Positions 38,265 through 51,400 of a stretch of DNA of 64,000 bases are shown here, one piece after another. Location of the stretch: contig SSNU01000247.1 of assembly GCA_012064415.1 (NCBI GenBank), forward strand, positions 607,202-671,201. The letters are read 5' to 3'. Origin of the DNA: Gyrodactylus bullatarudis (lineage: Eukaryota; Platyhelminthes; Monogenea; Gyrodactylidea; Gyrodactylidae). Each line of letters opens with the position of its first letter. Position 1 is the first letter of the stretch. Below the pieces are notes generated by a model, which was not told the origin of the DNA, did not search any database, and was given only the letters and a program-made list of their open reading frames with translations. The position numbers and the translations under genes were made by a program.

Positions 38265-39157
38265 TTATGTTGCTTTAAAATTCGTTCTAAGCTCTCTATC
38301 TCCTAATTGGAAAATATGACGGTGGTTGCTATTCGAATCACATTCAGTGCAATCTTTATGAGTATTTCTAAACTTTTCCAACTTGAATTTAATTATTATG
38401 ATAATAAACTTACAGTATCTCTAGCAATAGTAAGACGTCTTCTTGATATTAGCCACGTTACAGCCTCATCAAAAGGGGGTGTAGTCATTGATCCTTCATA
38501 GGTGTAATATTCAGATAGTTTATGTTCATAAAGACTCTTTAAACAACCATTGAATAAAACTTTGTATTTTTTTCGACTATCTTCCAGTATATTACCGATC
38601 GTAGTAAGAATTTTAGGTTCTTCTTCTCCAATGTTTATCAAGACACCGAATACAGCAAGACCATCCTTCTTAGTTTTGGCATCTTCCAAATTTTTGCTAA
38701 CCACATTCATGAATACCATGTGGAGTTCACAAGAGGAATAAACACCGTCTATAGAGTGTTCTGATCCCAATTCATTACTAACATCCCAATGAAAATGAAA
38801 TTGGGCCAGTTTATAATCACGTTTAAGTGGACCTCCGTTCAAGACTTAAAATCGATGAAAATTTAGAAAAGTACTCATTTCTCCATGGTATAAAATTTTA
38901 AAGTTGTGTAATGATCTAACAAGTTCAAGTTGTTGTTTTCCATGAACATGAATGTGAAGGGGTTTCATTTTTTTATCATATCTACAGGATAATGACACCA
39001 AATTAATTGGAGATTGACGATTCCATGTAGCATGGTGTGATAAATTCTTCTCATCTTGTTCACCTTTAAATAATTATTTACTCCTAGTCAGGAATTCTGT
39101 TAACTCACTAACATTTTTATTGTAGCAAAAGCCTTTCAATTTCGAAGAGTTTGACAT
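38265..39157 (-). CDS. Alpha-carbonic anhydrase, paralog 1
   Basis: Cytosolic-type alpha-carbonic anhydrase. Exon 1 starts at the ATG at 39157 (MSNSSKLKGFCYNKN), then a 45-base intron leads to WNRQSPINLVSLSCRYD. A His occupies the proton-shuttle position (RSLHNFKI). A 30-base intron leads to GGPLKRDYKLAQFHFHWD with two zinc His, and CELHMVF has the third. GSMTTPPFDEAVTW is the substrate loop. The last exon carries NHRHIFQLGDRELRTNF and stops at 38267-38265. Catalytic residues look complete, so it should be active. It lies 248 bp after the acetyl-CoA carboxylase stop, same strand. Confidence 0.9.
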
Positions 39158-39405
39158 TAGACTACTTGCTGAGTTGCGAGATTTTTAGTGCTTTTTGAAG
39201 AAAATATGAAAAATATTTATTTGAAAAACAGTATTTTATACGCAATTGATAGTAAAAACCAATAGTATTAAATAACAATATATATTTTTATCAAATATAA
39301 AATTTTCTAAAGATAATCAACAATGTAAAAAGGGGCGCATAGGTAAAGGGTTGAAGGATGGATAAGAAATCAAGGGTAATTGTCAACTATCTAACAAAAA
39401 TCTAA

Positions 39406-42400
39406 TCATATCAAATCTAAAAATTCCTTGGGCAAAATATCTTTATTGGTGCTGATCAGTTTCTTGATCTTGAATAGAATCGATTCACAACGTTGTTCCT
39501 TGATTTTACTTTGAAGATAGGTAGTTTCTTCATTTTTAATAAAGTCATTTGTACTCTCCTTGGCTGGAACAAAATATAATTGGGTGTACTTTAAATTGTA
39601 TGCCAGCCAGTCTCCAACTAATTTCTCGTCTTTATCCCAAATACCATGTAGCTGATCACTTGAGTGACCAGCGTGCTTTGGATAATTCTTGAGATCTTCA
39701 CAGAACCACTCTCGCAGCATAGAGAAGACTTTTCTATACTTGCAGGTCATTTTGATTGCTTAAAAGAATTTAATTAATTGAAATAAAATACAATTTTTCC
39801 TAAATTTCACAAAAAATTAAATCCTCTCGCTGTATCTATTCTGAGCTAAAAGTGGAGTTCAACTTTTTCAATTATGCTGAATCTCCGAATCGATATCTAT
39901 CAGGCAGAGGATTTCAGTGTGAAAGTTTGATATGGATATGATATTAGTGAATCGAATCCATCAGTCTGAATCTAATTCATTTTGTCAGCTATCGATTAAT
40001 TCTCACATCTATTGTTACTTTTGAAAAATATTGAATGTTCTCAATGCAAACTCTATTCCCTCAAAAGATGCAAGTTGATTTAGATTAGAAAGTTCCAAGA
40101 AATATTAAGAAATAAAGTGTAGTTTAATAGTAGAAATTTTAAATTACTTTCTTTGAGGAAATCAAAGATTAGGAGAAAATTAGACGTGGTAATAGGAAGT
40201 TTTTGATTTTTGATGAATGCTTTATTTAATTAAAAATTCACTAAACTTACCCTGCAGAGGACAAATATTTGCTATTGATGCAGCGGTGGGTAAACTTTCA
40301 TTTTTATCCATCTCACATTGACCAGCTGAGATGGAATTGAAAATATTCAGAGGTTGCTCAACCAGGTTCGTAGATTCAATTTTTATGTCATCTGCAAAAG
40401 CCAAGAATTTAGTTTATTTCCAAACTCATAAGGATGGTTTTTTTATTACCAGAAATTTTTTCAATAAAGTTGAGAATCAAAATCAGTTATAATTTTTATT
40501 AAATAATTATTTCTCTAAACCAGATAGCTGGTCAAAAATCGAGGGAACATTCAGTATGATGTTTTTTGCAAAATGGGTGAATAATATATTTACTGAATAT
40601 TTTTTCGATCAGGTGATAAACTGTGGATTGTATCGATTCTAGTTTTAATTTATTATATATTTAATTGAGGGGAATAAAGAAGGTTGTAGAATGAATTTAT
40701 GCATAAATGTTCCAGGCATAGACTATTTCTTATTTAATTCATATTTTTAATATACAAAATATGACTAAATTATTTATTTTATAGCTTACCTTCGACAATA
40801 CTCTCTGAAAAGGTCCGACAAAATATGCTATCAACTTTATTGCTATCAACATCCTTGTTAGTATCCAACGATGTTATATTCTCTGATGTCTTGGCTATTA
40901 TCTTGATTGATTCATGAATGAGTAAATTGTTCCTAAGACGCAAGTAAAAGAATTTCCTGGCTTCTTTCCAAGGAATTAGTTTGTGGACCAAATTACGAAA
41001 TTCAAGTCGTTGTGGTGTGTCATGGAGGTCGACAAATGTCCTTGATACCTGAGTTGAAGAGAATGCATTATTTACTCATGTGTATAGAGTCGAAAATAAA
41101 ATTTTAAAAATGTATTGCCATCTACAGTATTTGTCACCTATTTCACACAAAGAATTGCGTTGAAAAACTTCTTCATTCATGTGACAAGAGAAAATAGATT
41201 TTTTGTATGATGATCTAATAGATTTATTCATCTTGCTTAAAATCAAAATTTTGTTAAATAAAGTGATAATTACACAGATAAAAAGGGAAATATTATCAAT
41301 TAAAGTGGAAAGAGTAAAATACCTGCTCGTAGAATGGATTGAGAAATTTAATTCTCTCTTCCAATTCAATGTTGAGAGTTTTTATTTCGTGCTCTACTAA
41401 TTGCTTATTGATAACCTTTTTGGAGGTATTTGGAATTTCAGAGTAGAGAGATTTCTTATTCTTAATCTCTTGATTGAGATTTTGACAGATTGCATCGTTA
41501 CGCATGATTGTCTTGATAATGTCACTCTTTCGATATTTAATTTCAGCAACTCCCTCGGGCTCTAGAACAGAGGCTCTTGAAGTTGTAGGGTCACAATATA
41601 TTTCCATATGGTCTGGATTGATACTTGAATCGATTACAACCCAAGCACCACCTCGAACTTCAGCTTGGGGTGGAATATAAACAAAAATAGGTTGTTTGTA
41701 GACACGAAGGGCATCCACGATTTGAGCCCCAAATTTCAAAACCTAATTTAAATTTATATTTAAAAAATAGTCTAAGATTTTATAAGAGAATCAACAAACC
41801 TGATCATACATATCTTTGAGGCCGCCAGAGAAACCTCTCCAGTTGGCAAAAATTATGAGAGGCAATTCTTCCCTGTTAAAGTCATTAATCGCTTGGGCTG
41901 TTTTGAAACTGCTATCTGGAAACCAGACTTGTCCAGCTTGACTAATGTTCAAAGCCTCAGAGTCAAGATTTGCTGGATCAGCTGGTACCTTGCAGACAAC
42001 AGATCTTGATTCTGGAACAATTACCCCAACAGATATGCCTCCCAGTCTTGCTCTTCCAGTAATGACAGTATTTGCCCAACCTGAGAGACTTTCTTGAAAA
42101 GAGTTGTAATCAAAGAAGCCACTTAGCCAAGTGTTACTCTTAGATTCAGGTATTGATTCAGGACAATGCTTGTAGAGATCTCGCACTGTTTGTAAAAATA
42201 ATTTTTAGTTCAAGGTTAGAAATTTTTAGAGAATAAACTAATGGAATAATAAAAATAGCCAGTTGAGTGCATTGAGACCTGATAGAGACGTTCCCTGTTC
42301 TTAGTGCCAAAACTTGAAATTCAAACTATGAAAAACTAAATTCCCTAAAAAACTTACAGAATTATGCTTCTATCATAAGGAAATAAAATGTATAAATTTA

Positions 42401-45400
42401 TTGAAAGAAAAGAATATATCTTTAAGAATCTGTTTAAAAATTAACATCTAAATTTAGAAATCAATATCGTGTGTACAGAAATTAAAGATGTAAGGTCTAA
42501 AATATTTGGTTAAGGACCATAAAATAGATTGGAATGATAAATCTATAAGGGTTAAAAAACTTACTATAAACTCCAGTTAACATCCACCTAGGATCATCGT
42601 TAGGTCTTTCTTTTGTTGGGACATAATCAATATCTCTATTGTAGGGATCGAAATATTCCCGTTGGCCACTAGCTAGTCCAGGAGGGATACTGGTGAAGAG
42701 AGTTAGTTTACGCATTCCCTTTCTTGGAGAGACATATGTCAATGTTTTCATAGCAATCTTGATGGCTTTCAGCTCATTGGAAGCCACAAAATGAGTTATA
42801 CCATTCAGAGCCATAATTTGAATGCCACCAAGTTGGCTGTTGTTAGTGTACACACTTCTACCCAATAACTTATTCAATGCCATTACTCCAGTGAGAATAA
42901 TATGTGAATTATCTACTTGTACAACACGCTGGCCAAGACGAACAAGGTAAGCGCCTATTCCAATTGTTCGACTGCTAACAATGCTCATTGTGAAGCATTC
43001 CTCATAGGCAAGTGATGTTTCGCTGGCAATCATCGCTGATCCTCTAAGATTTTCTACACTCATGTCGTTATCCCGGCCTGCACAAAAATCATGTTATTAA
43101 TCTCTAACGAAAAAAGATAAAAATTAAATTTAGGAAATTAATTTTGAAAATTCCAATTTAAAGTTTTTTCCCACCAAAAATTAATTATGTTGTCAAGACG
43201 CTGTGTTTAGTTTACCATAGCTTTGAGAAGAAAAAGTGATGGAAAGATGAAAAATTTCCAATTAGAAAAATTTGAAACTAAAAAATTTCTCACCAATTAT
43301 CGCAGTTATTTTATACTTGTCAACCTTGCCATTCTCTTCGATTGGTTCACATAAGACACATTTGTCTTTACTCAAAGATTTGTAATCTTCTTTATTGAGA
43401 TAAATATACTTGAAACCCTTTTCAGGATTTTCTTTGTTTTTCCATTCAATCTTGAAGGCTGCCTTAACTTCTTCAGCTAGTTTTATTCGTGCTCCTGAAT
43501 TACTAGCCAGATAGATCCTTGGAATCCCTAGACGTCTAGCTAGCTGGCTAGCACGAGCAAAGAGTAAATCTTCAGCTGGGCCAAATGAACCTGCTTTAAT
43601 TGTAACATCATTGGCCATAAGAATCATGGACCGGCCTTGAGGACAGTCTGGTGTCTTGATTATCATGAACCATGAGACTATTCCAATCTACAAATAGAAA
43701 GACTCTTAAAAATCAACAGCTCAACGTATATATTTTTATCATTAGAAATTTTAATAGTCACAGAATATAAATTTTTATCTTTATTTTTTGATTAAAAAAT
43801 AAATAAATTCATATTTTATTCAAGAATCTATCTTTTGAAATCCTCAGAAATTATTTAGAGATGAAACATTCTCAATTCAAATCAAATAAAGAAAGTTCAC
43901 CAATATTTTAAAATGTGCCTGGTAGACAATTAAACACTGTTAATTAATCAGTTCTTAATATTTTCACGTGATTCAAATCTTTCCTCAGCAAATAAACCAA
44001 TGCTTTTGCGAATTGACGTCCTTTGATAAAAGGATTATTTGCTAGTCAAGAAGGTAAAGAGAATGACACTTGAGAGGAATAATTCATAATGAATACTTGA
44101 GATGGAACTTGTTGGAAAATATATAAGAAAAACTCCTTTAGGGAATAAGATATGCCTAAACGATTACTCAAGTGTAACAAATGTTAAAAGAGGTGGAATT
44201 GACTGATTTTGAGCAAAAAAGGAAATCATACTATTTATCCACTCCCTTATAGGAGTGAAACACGAGAAATAATGTAACTGAATGACTTGAAGACATTATA
44301 TTGTAATGAAGAATGTATTTTGCGGGAATCATTTCGAGCAGCTCATTATCAGAAAGTCTTGATTTCTTAAAATTGGATTGAAAAATAATGTATACTCGTA
44401 TTAATTTTATTCTATAATAGTTTTATCATTATAAAAGAAAATAATTGATGCACACCTGTAAAAATCATTGCGTGTCAAGATAGAAATAGAAACGCCATAT
44501 TAATCGACAAAATATTGCAGGGAAATAACAAGGGAAGAAAAAGAAGTTTAAAAATTTTTATTTCGAAGCAAAAATCACAAGACTTTCTTCTGGAGGGCAA
44601 ATTGAGGATTTTTTAAGTTGTAATGAGAAGGTGTATGGAGAACAGTTGTTAATTAATTTTGAAAATCATTATATTTCAAGGGGCGAACACCTGATCCAAT
44701 ATAATCATTCAAATTAATTTAAGGTGGAGCCAAAATTATTCAAGATAATTCAAGAAAATTGATTTGAATATAAAGTGAGATGAGGATTAAAGGATGAATT
44801 TCTAATTGTCCAAGATTAGCATAAAAAAAGAAAACAAGCCTATAAAGTTGAATTGATTCCACTCAAGTTGAAAATGTAAATTAGGCTGTAAGTTGAGTTT
44901 TTAAATTCAAACACGAAAAAACTTGATAATTGACTGAATCTAGTTGCAGGTAGATGATTTTTTCCTCTCCCAAGTTGGAAATGAAGAAATGCCTTTCATG
45001 CAAAATTAACAACTAAATCTAAAGAAATAAACTAACCACTCAATTCAAAATAAAAAACATCAAGTTGAACAAATTTAAAACGTTATTTACAATTCACAAT
45101 GGATAAGTTATAACTAGAGCAATAAGTAAAATAGCAGAATTCTCAAAAAAATTAGCAAAAATTTCAGCATTTTTAGCAAAAATATAGCAAAAATAAATTT
45201 ATTTTTACCAAAAAATAGCAAATTTATTCAAGGCCTATTTGCATATAATATAAAGTATTTTTTAAAGTTCTCTTCTTTAAAATTCTTATTTTTTTGATAG
45301 AAATATTTCATTTTAGAAAATGATCTTTCTACTTCGGCTGATGTTGGATTAATATTGAGCAGTAAATTGTAATTTCGTGGGCTAATTTCATCTCTTGTCA

Positions 45401-48400
45401 TATTGAAGATATCAGCAGCGTCATTTTTCGAGAGCCTTTCATTGATGTACTCTTTAATCTTGTAGGGATCCTCGCCAAAGTTTAGATTCTTGATTAACGG
45501 ATAAACTTCTCTGAGGGTCTTATTCGGGTCCTCTAAGGCCTTAACTAATTCTTTTATTGAATGATAGGAATGTTGGATTGTAGCAAGATCTCTAGAAAGT
45601 CTTCCATCACTGAGTATTTCCTTGACATTGGTCGAGATTATTCCTTCACCACTTTCAGTCTCAAAAACATTCCGGATTTCTGGAAGATTAGTCGTATAAT
45701 AGTCCACTGCCTCCAACCAAGTTCCCCAACGAGTAACTACTGGTGTTGGAGGTGCACCTATGATTTCGAATTTGTCTCTTCTTGACTTATTCTTGACAAT
45801 TGAAGCTTTTACTGAAGAAATAAGTCGATCAACGTTAGGACAGCTCTCCTTGATGATCATGGCACAATTATGCAATAAATGAGAGAAACAAGTAACGTGA
45901 AATAGATTAGGATATTTTGTCTTCAAAAATCCTTTAGCCTTCGTCATATATGTGGAAGCATCCGAAAGTAGAAGCAAGATGTTTTCCGCAGAGACTTCAA
46001 ATTCCTCCAGGGTTCTACAAATGCTGTCGCAGATAAAGAGATAATCCAATTTGGTTTTGACTTCTATACAATTGCAGACATAAAATTTAGTTGGTTCTTC
46101 AATAGATCCGATAATTATGCAGCATATTGGACGATCATTAATTCTGCTTTCGTCGATCATGATAAAAACTGGTTTATTTTTAACGAAGCTCTTGATAGTT
46201 TTGATTTCTTCCATGTAGAATTCATCCAAATAATTTCTAGCTGCCACACTTGTAAAAGAATTAATGTTTAAGCTTTTAAATATTTCAACAATAGATGGGT
46301 TCTCAAGCTTATTCAGAGGAATTCCAGCTTTTAAGAATCCTTTAGCAATAATCTTGTTTTTGTCTCCAGGAAAATGAGAATCAATTTGGGTAATTTTTTG
46401 GGACATTTGATGCTTCTGGGTTGAAATATGCTTGAATATATGATCCTTTTTTGAAGCCTTGAAGGATGAGTTGCATTTCATGCATTTAATATATCCAGGG
46501 TTATTCTTGTCAATCTTGAAAGTATCGGGAAAACCGCTGAGAAGCTAAAGTGAGGGAATACACACTATTCCATGGTTTTCTTAGTATATCTTCCAATAAG
46601 AAAAAAGAAGTTTATCTGAAATACAATTATCAAATATCAAACACAGGCTTGTGAGAAAAAATTAGCCAAAAAAGGGCATGTCATATCTCAAAAGCAAAAA
46701 AATAGCAAAATTATCTCGACTATCAGAAGGCTTAGAAAAGAAAGAATGATAATGTTTTATTCGTAATAAAATTCTACATATCATATCAAAAATAGCAAAT
46801 TTAGCAAATTTACTGCCCTAGTTATAACTATCAAGTATCCCATGCATCGTGTTAGATAGATGAATAATAAAACGGTTTTCATATAAGCTAACAATAAAAT
46901 GTTTAAAATGCACAACTACTTCAAAGTAGATATTTTTAAAATTCAATACAATTTAAAAAGTGACATACATCATTAGTACCGGGTAATCTATCTACAGGTA
47001 TCAGGCAGCCATTCTTATCCAAGACAAGTTCAGTGCATTCCATAACAAAGTCACCAGAATATTTCTTACCAGAATTATCCTCAAGTACTTTGTCACTAGG
47101 ACCTTTCTCACTCTGATCAAACACATTCGGTTTCTTATGGTTGAGCTCACAAGAGAGCATTTTCGATTCAATTTGTTGCAGGGTTAGCTTACGAAAACGT
47201 TTCTTTTTCATTACTCCGACATCTTTTCCTATTTTTGACTTTGGATCTTCCTTCACAATATTATAAAACTCATTCCAAAGATCTTCTAGAGCTTGCTCGA
47301 AAAGCAGTGGATAATCATATACATATGGAGTGTTGAAGTTGAGAGCCTGATAAATAAAGTATAATGTATTTATCAAATTATAAGTTCATTTGTTAAAATC
47401 AAAAAAGCAATGCTTACATTCGATCTCTTGAGTTGAATGTAGTCTTTTGTTCTGTATGGAGTCTGGACCAACATTCCATGTAATGGATGAGGAGTCTTGT
47501 GAGAGGTTTTTTCTGCTCTAGTTTTATCGAATGCTTGGAAATAGATAAGTCCATCAACAGGACTAGCTACTTCTTGGTAAGTATCAATATTTAGACTATA
47601 CCCCTGCTCATTATTGAGAAAGAATCTTATAGGAACAGATCGTTCAGCATCTTTGAATTTTATCATGAATCTAAGTTCAGCCTGAGTTATACGTAGACGC
47701 CATAAACGTAGGCCGTAACGTTGGACAACTTGTCTGACAGTTTCTTCCAACTCAGATATCTCATCCAAATACATTGAAGGTGCAAAATTCATAAATATAT
47801 GATTGCCGGTTGTTTGATTAGCAAATGGATGGGTGAAGGCTGCTTCCATTGCGTCCATGGACTCGAGTAGCACTCGTTGTGCTTCTGATTGTAAATACTC
47901 AAATGATGAGTTATTTGAGAGCAAATTTGCGTGTCTAATTATTGACCTGACGAAAAACCTGTAATCATAGACGTCCTTGTTGATGGCATTCTAAAAATAT
48001 CAATAAATCATTAATTCAAGTAGAATAAAGCCCGAGATAAGCTCATTTCTGAGTCTATCAGCTTAGCATTGATTTAACTTATTAAATGAATAGGAATCAA
48101 GACCTTGAAATGATGAACCATGATTATACAATAATGTAATCAGTAATTGTATTGTTATTTATGCAATGATTACAGCTTCTTGAAATTTACCTGAACATTT
48201 TTATCGGTGACCTTGGGAAATAAAATTCAATTGTTAAAAGGTTATTTGAAATATCCTTTCGCATAGGGAAAGTAGAAAGATGTGAATGGATCATTTTATT
48301 CTGTAGAATTAGCAGAAAAGCTTATGATACATAGCGTAACTTATTGATTAGTACAGCTAAATTTTTATTTTATCAATCAAAAGAAAAATAAATTGATTAT

Positions 48401-51400
48401 TTAAATAAAAAAGAGAAAGAGAAGGTAATAGGTTACTATACCTCTTCTCAAGATTACTCACTTTGGCCTTTGCAAAGTACAAGTTCATTCTCCTGTTAAC
48501 AACTGGTATTCTCTCCAACTCGTAGTTTATCATACGATTTATCTCTAATTGAAAAGCAAGAGCAGGCTCAAGATTTCGAAAAACTTTGTCCTCTTTAAAA
48601 TTGTCTTTAGTACGGAATGTGTAATATTTTGCAAAGAATCTCTAGAATATGAATACGTTAACCAAAGGAAGATATTCTTATTGATTAAATTAATAATGAC
48701 TATTCTTATACTCAGGTAACTGGATCAAAAAATATTTCAGGAAAAGCGCAATTTAAATTTTTTTCCTAACTGGTATTTAAGTTACCATTAAGTAACACTA
48801 TAGGTCATTTGTGTTGTGAAGCAATAAATCTACAAGTGTTAGTAGGAAGTTGGTGCTTGTTAGTATATCCACTAGGATAATGTTAATTGTAGGCCTTACA
48901 GTTCCAATCTAAAGCCATATAAAAAGTGATTTGAAATATTTGATAGATTAAGGGAATGTGAAGTCTCACCATTTTAGCAATCATGAAAGTAACTCTGCTA
49001 ATGCCCGCCTTTCGAATGTCTTCTGAGTGTTTTGCTAGGAAAGCTTCCAAAATCTCAACATTATTCTCATCACAATTTGTCATAAAGTTTGTACTTGAAT
49101 GAGTCCTACGATGACTCATCCTCCTGGAGTTCTCATCTCGAGATGCATCTTCTTCATTTTGGAGGAATCCAATGTTGAGAATGTGTTTGAAGGCATATGG
49201 ATTCTCCTATATCGCATAAACTGATGAATGAATTTTCAAGTTATTTTGGAAACTTACTTCAATTTTTTCATCCACACTAAAGATGGAGAAAGATCGAAAG
49301 TGTTTTGTCATACAACCTTCAGGATTGTTATTGCTATGGGATATTATTTCTGCTTTGATTCGTTTATTTTCAACTTCAAATGTCTTCAACAATAAACCGA
49401 GAGACCTAAAATAGGATCATATTGAATATATTTTGATTTTAATGATCATTTAAAAATTTCTTATTAACCTAGATAAACCTAATCTATGTGTTCAAAAAAA
49501 CTATTCCTATAATCTTCAATTACCTTGTACCTTGGCCAATGTAAGCTTTTTCACTTTTCTCTCCATTGTTGCTATTTATTGGAGAGTTTTGGTGTTTTTT
49601 CAGCTTACAATTTATTCTTATTTTCTTTGACTTTTACTATTTCTTTCATGATTTGTAAATTATTATTTTGAATGAACTTTTCACTTATATCATTTTGAAG
49701 AATTACCACTGATGATACTTCAAGAAATGTACATTTGGTTTTAACCCTCGCCCTGATTTTCCTATGTCATTTTTGTCATTTCCAGGGCGAGGGTTATTAT
49801 ATCTTCCAATTTTTCTAAATTATGAATTTAAGTGGATTTTCGGACGTGTTTGAAAAACTACGTGAATTAGTTATTCGTAATTTATATTCTAACCAATCTC
49901 AAATCACAGGGAACTTTTTTTAAATCGGAAACTCACTCTTCAGCAGCATCTAGACTTTTGAATGCAGCCATAGCTCCTATTCTCTCTTTATAAAAAATAC
50001 CAGGTTTCTTGTTGTCAATATTTGTAATCTCATTAAAGGAAGATGATTTATGGAATAAATCTTTGCTATCATTTGAAATACTGCAGAATGGTGTTGGCAG
50101 AACAAAACTAAATTGTACATATGAAGTTCCATTCGGAAATTTATTATGGGCAACAGAATTCATTGTGTATGCGATGTATGCTCTACGAACATAAACCTCT
50201 AAAGCGGCTGCTACAACCAAGTCATCTGGATGGTAGAGAAATTCATTAAGGATGTCGAACAAGAGTGTTTCAGTGGTGATTAAATTTTCAAGAATCTCTT
50301 GACCTTCCCCACGAATGGCAGAGAGAAACATGGACTCAACTTGATTCCTACGCATCTCGTAGGTAGGAGTTTCAATTTTTATCAAGAGTTGACGGGAAGC
50401 CAATGCAACAGATGAATATTCCTTTTTTCCCAGTTCTGTTAACTTTCTAAAAGCAGGTATTAGCTCAGAAAGTGGACAAATGTCAGTACGTTTATTGAGA
50501 TAATAAATGACTTTGTTAATCATCTTATTCTTTGAGGATACCTGATTATGAGACATGATCAAGAGTATCAAATTGTCGATTGAATTCGGCATAAGCTATA
50601 GAAACATAATAAGATATACTTGAATTGTGTTTGCCAACTTTTTATTCTTACACTGTTGGAGTAGTTTTTATCAATCTGTCGATAAATTTCCTCTTTAGTT
50701 AGGTACCGGAAGCCTTGTGAGAAATCAATAGGGGTCTCGTTAATAGCCTCTTTTTCATTAATTTGTGATAGGAGATTATGAATTGCACGATCATAGTGAG
50801 CTAAGTTGAACAAGAATTAAAGTTACACATCTGAGTATTTTGAGGCAATTTTCATTTGACTTACTACAGTTAAAATGAGATTCAACATTTGCATAGTTGA
50901 TGAGTAAGGAAGAAATTACGTGTACAGCAAATCCCTTAATACCGTTTTGATACTTGCTAGCAAGTAGGACAATCTTTTCTGTGTTTGCGAGAAAATTTTG
51001 AATTGTTGGATCAATGGAAGAAGATGATTTTCCATTAGTGGAACTCTGTCTTTTAAGAATTGTTAATTGTTCATTTAGCAAATTGAGAATAGACTCAGAA
51101 GGAAACTTGGAGAGGACACTGGTAGCCTGACTAGAATAAGATTTATTGAGACTCTTGAGTTGACTAACCAGTTGAACGGGAAGACGATTTTCTAGCTCAT
51201 TTATTGTTACCTCAAACTCAATGGCGGGAAGTCGAGAATTTGACAGGCTAGCAATCAACTCCATGAAATTACTGTCCAACCATTTGTTGTAATACGGATC
51301 TGGTAAAATATAACCAGCCAATATTGACTGACAAATCTCAAAGGACTTGTAAAAGTTTACATTCAGCTTTGAATGTTTCTTCTTCCCCTCAATATCAATA

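Noticed and set aside
38097..38306. Plus-strand frame overlapping the end of carbonic anhydrase 1
   Set aside because: Overlaps the terminal coding exon of the anhydrase on the other strand; only the GC-richer patch was noted as a possible alternative exon.
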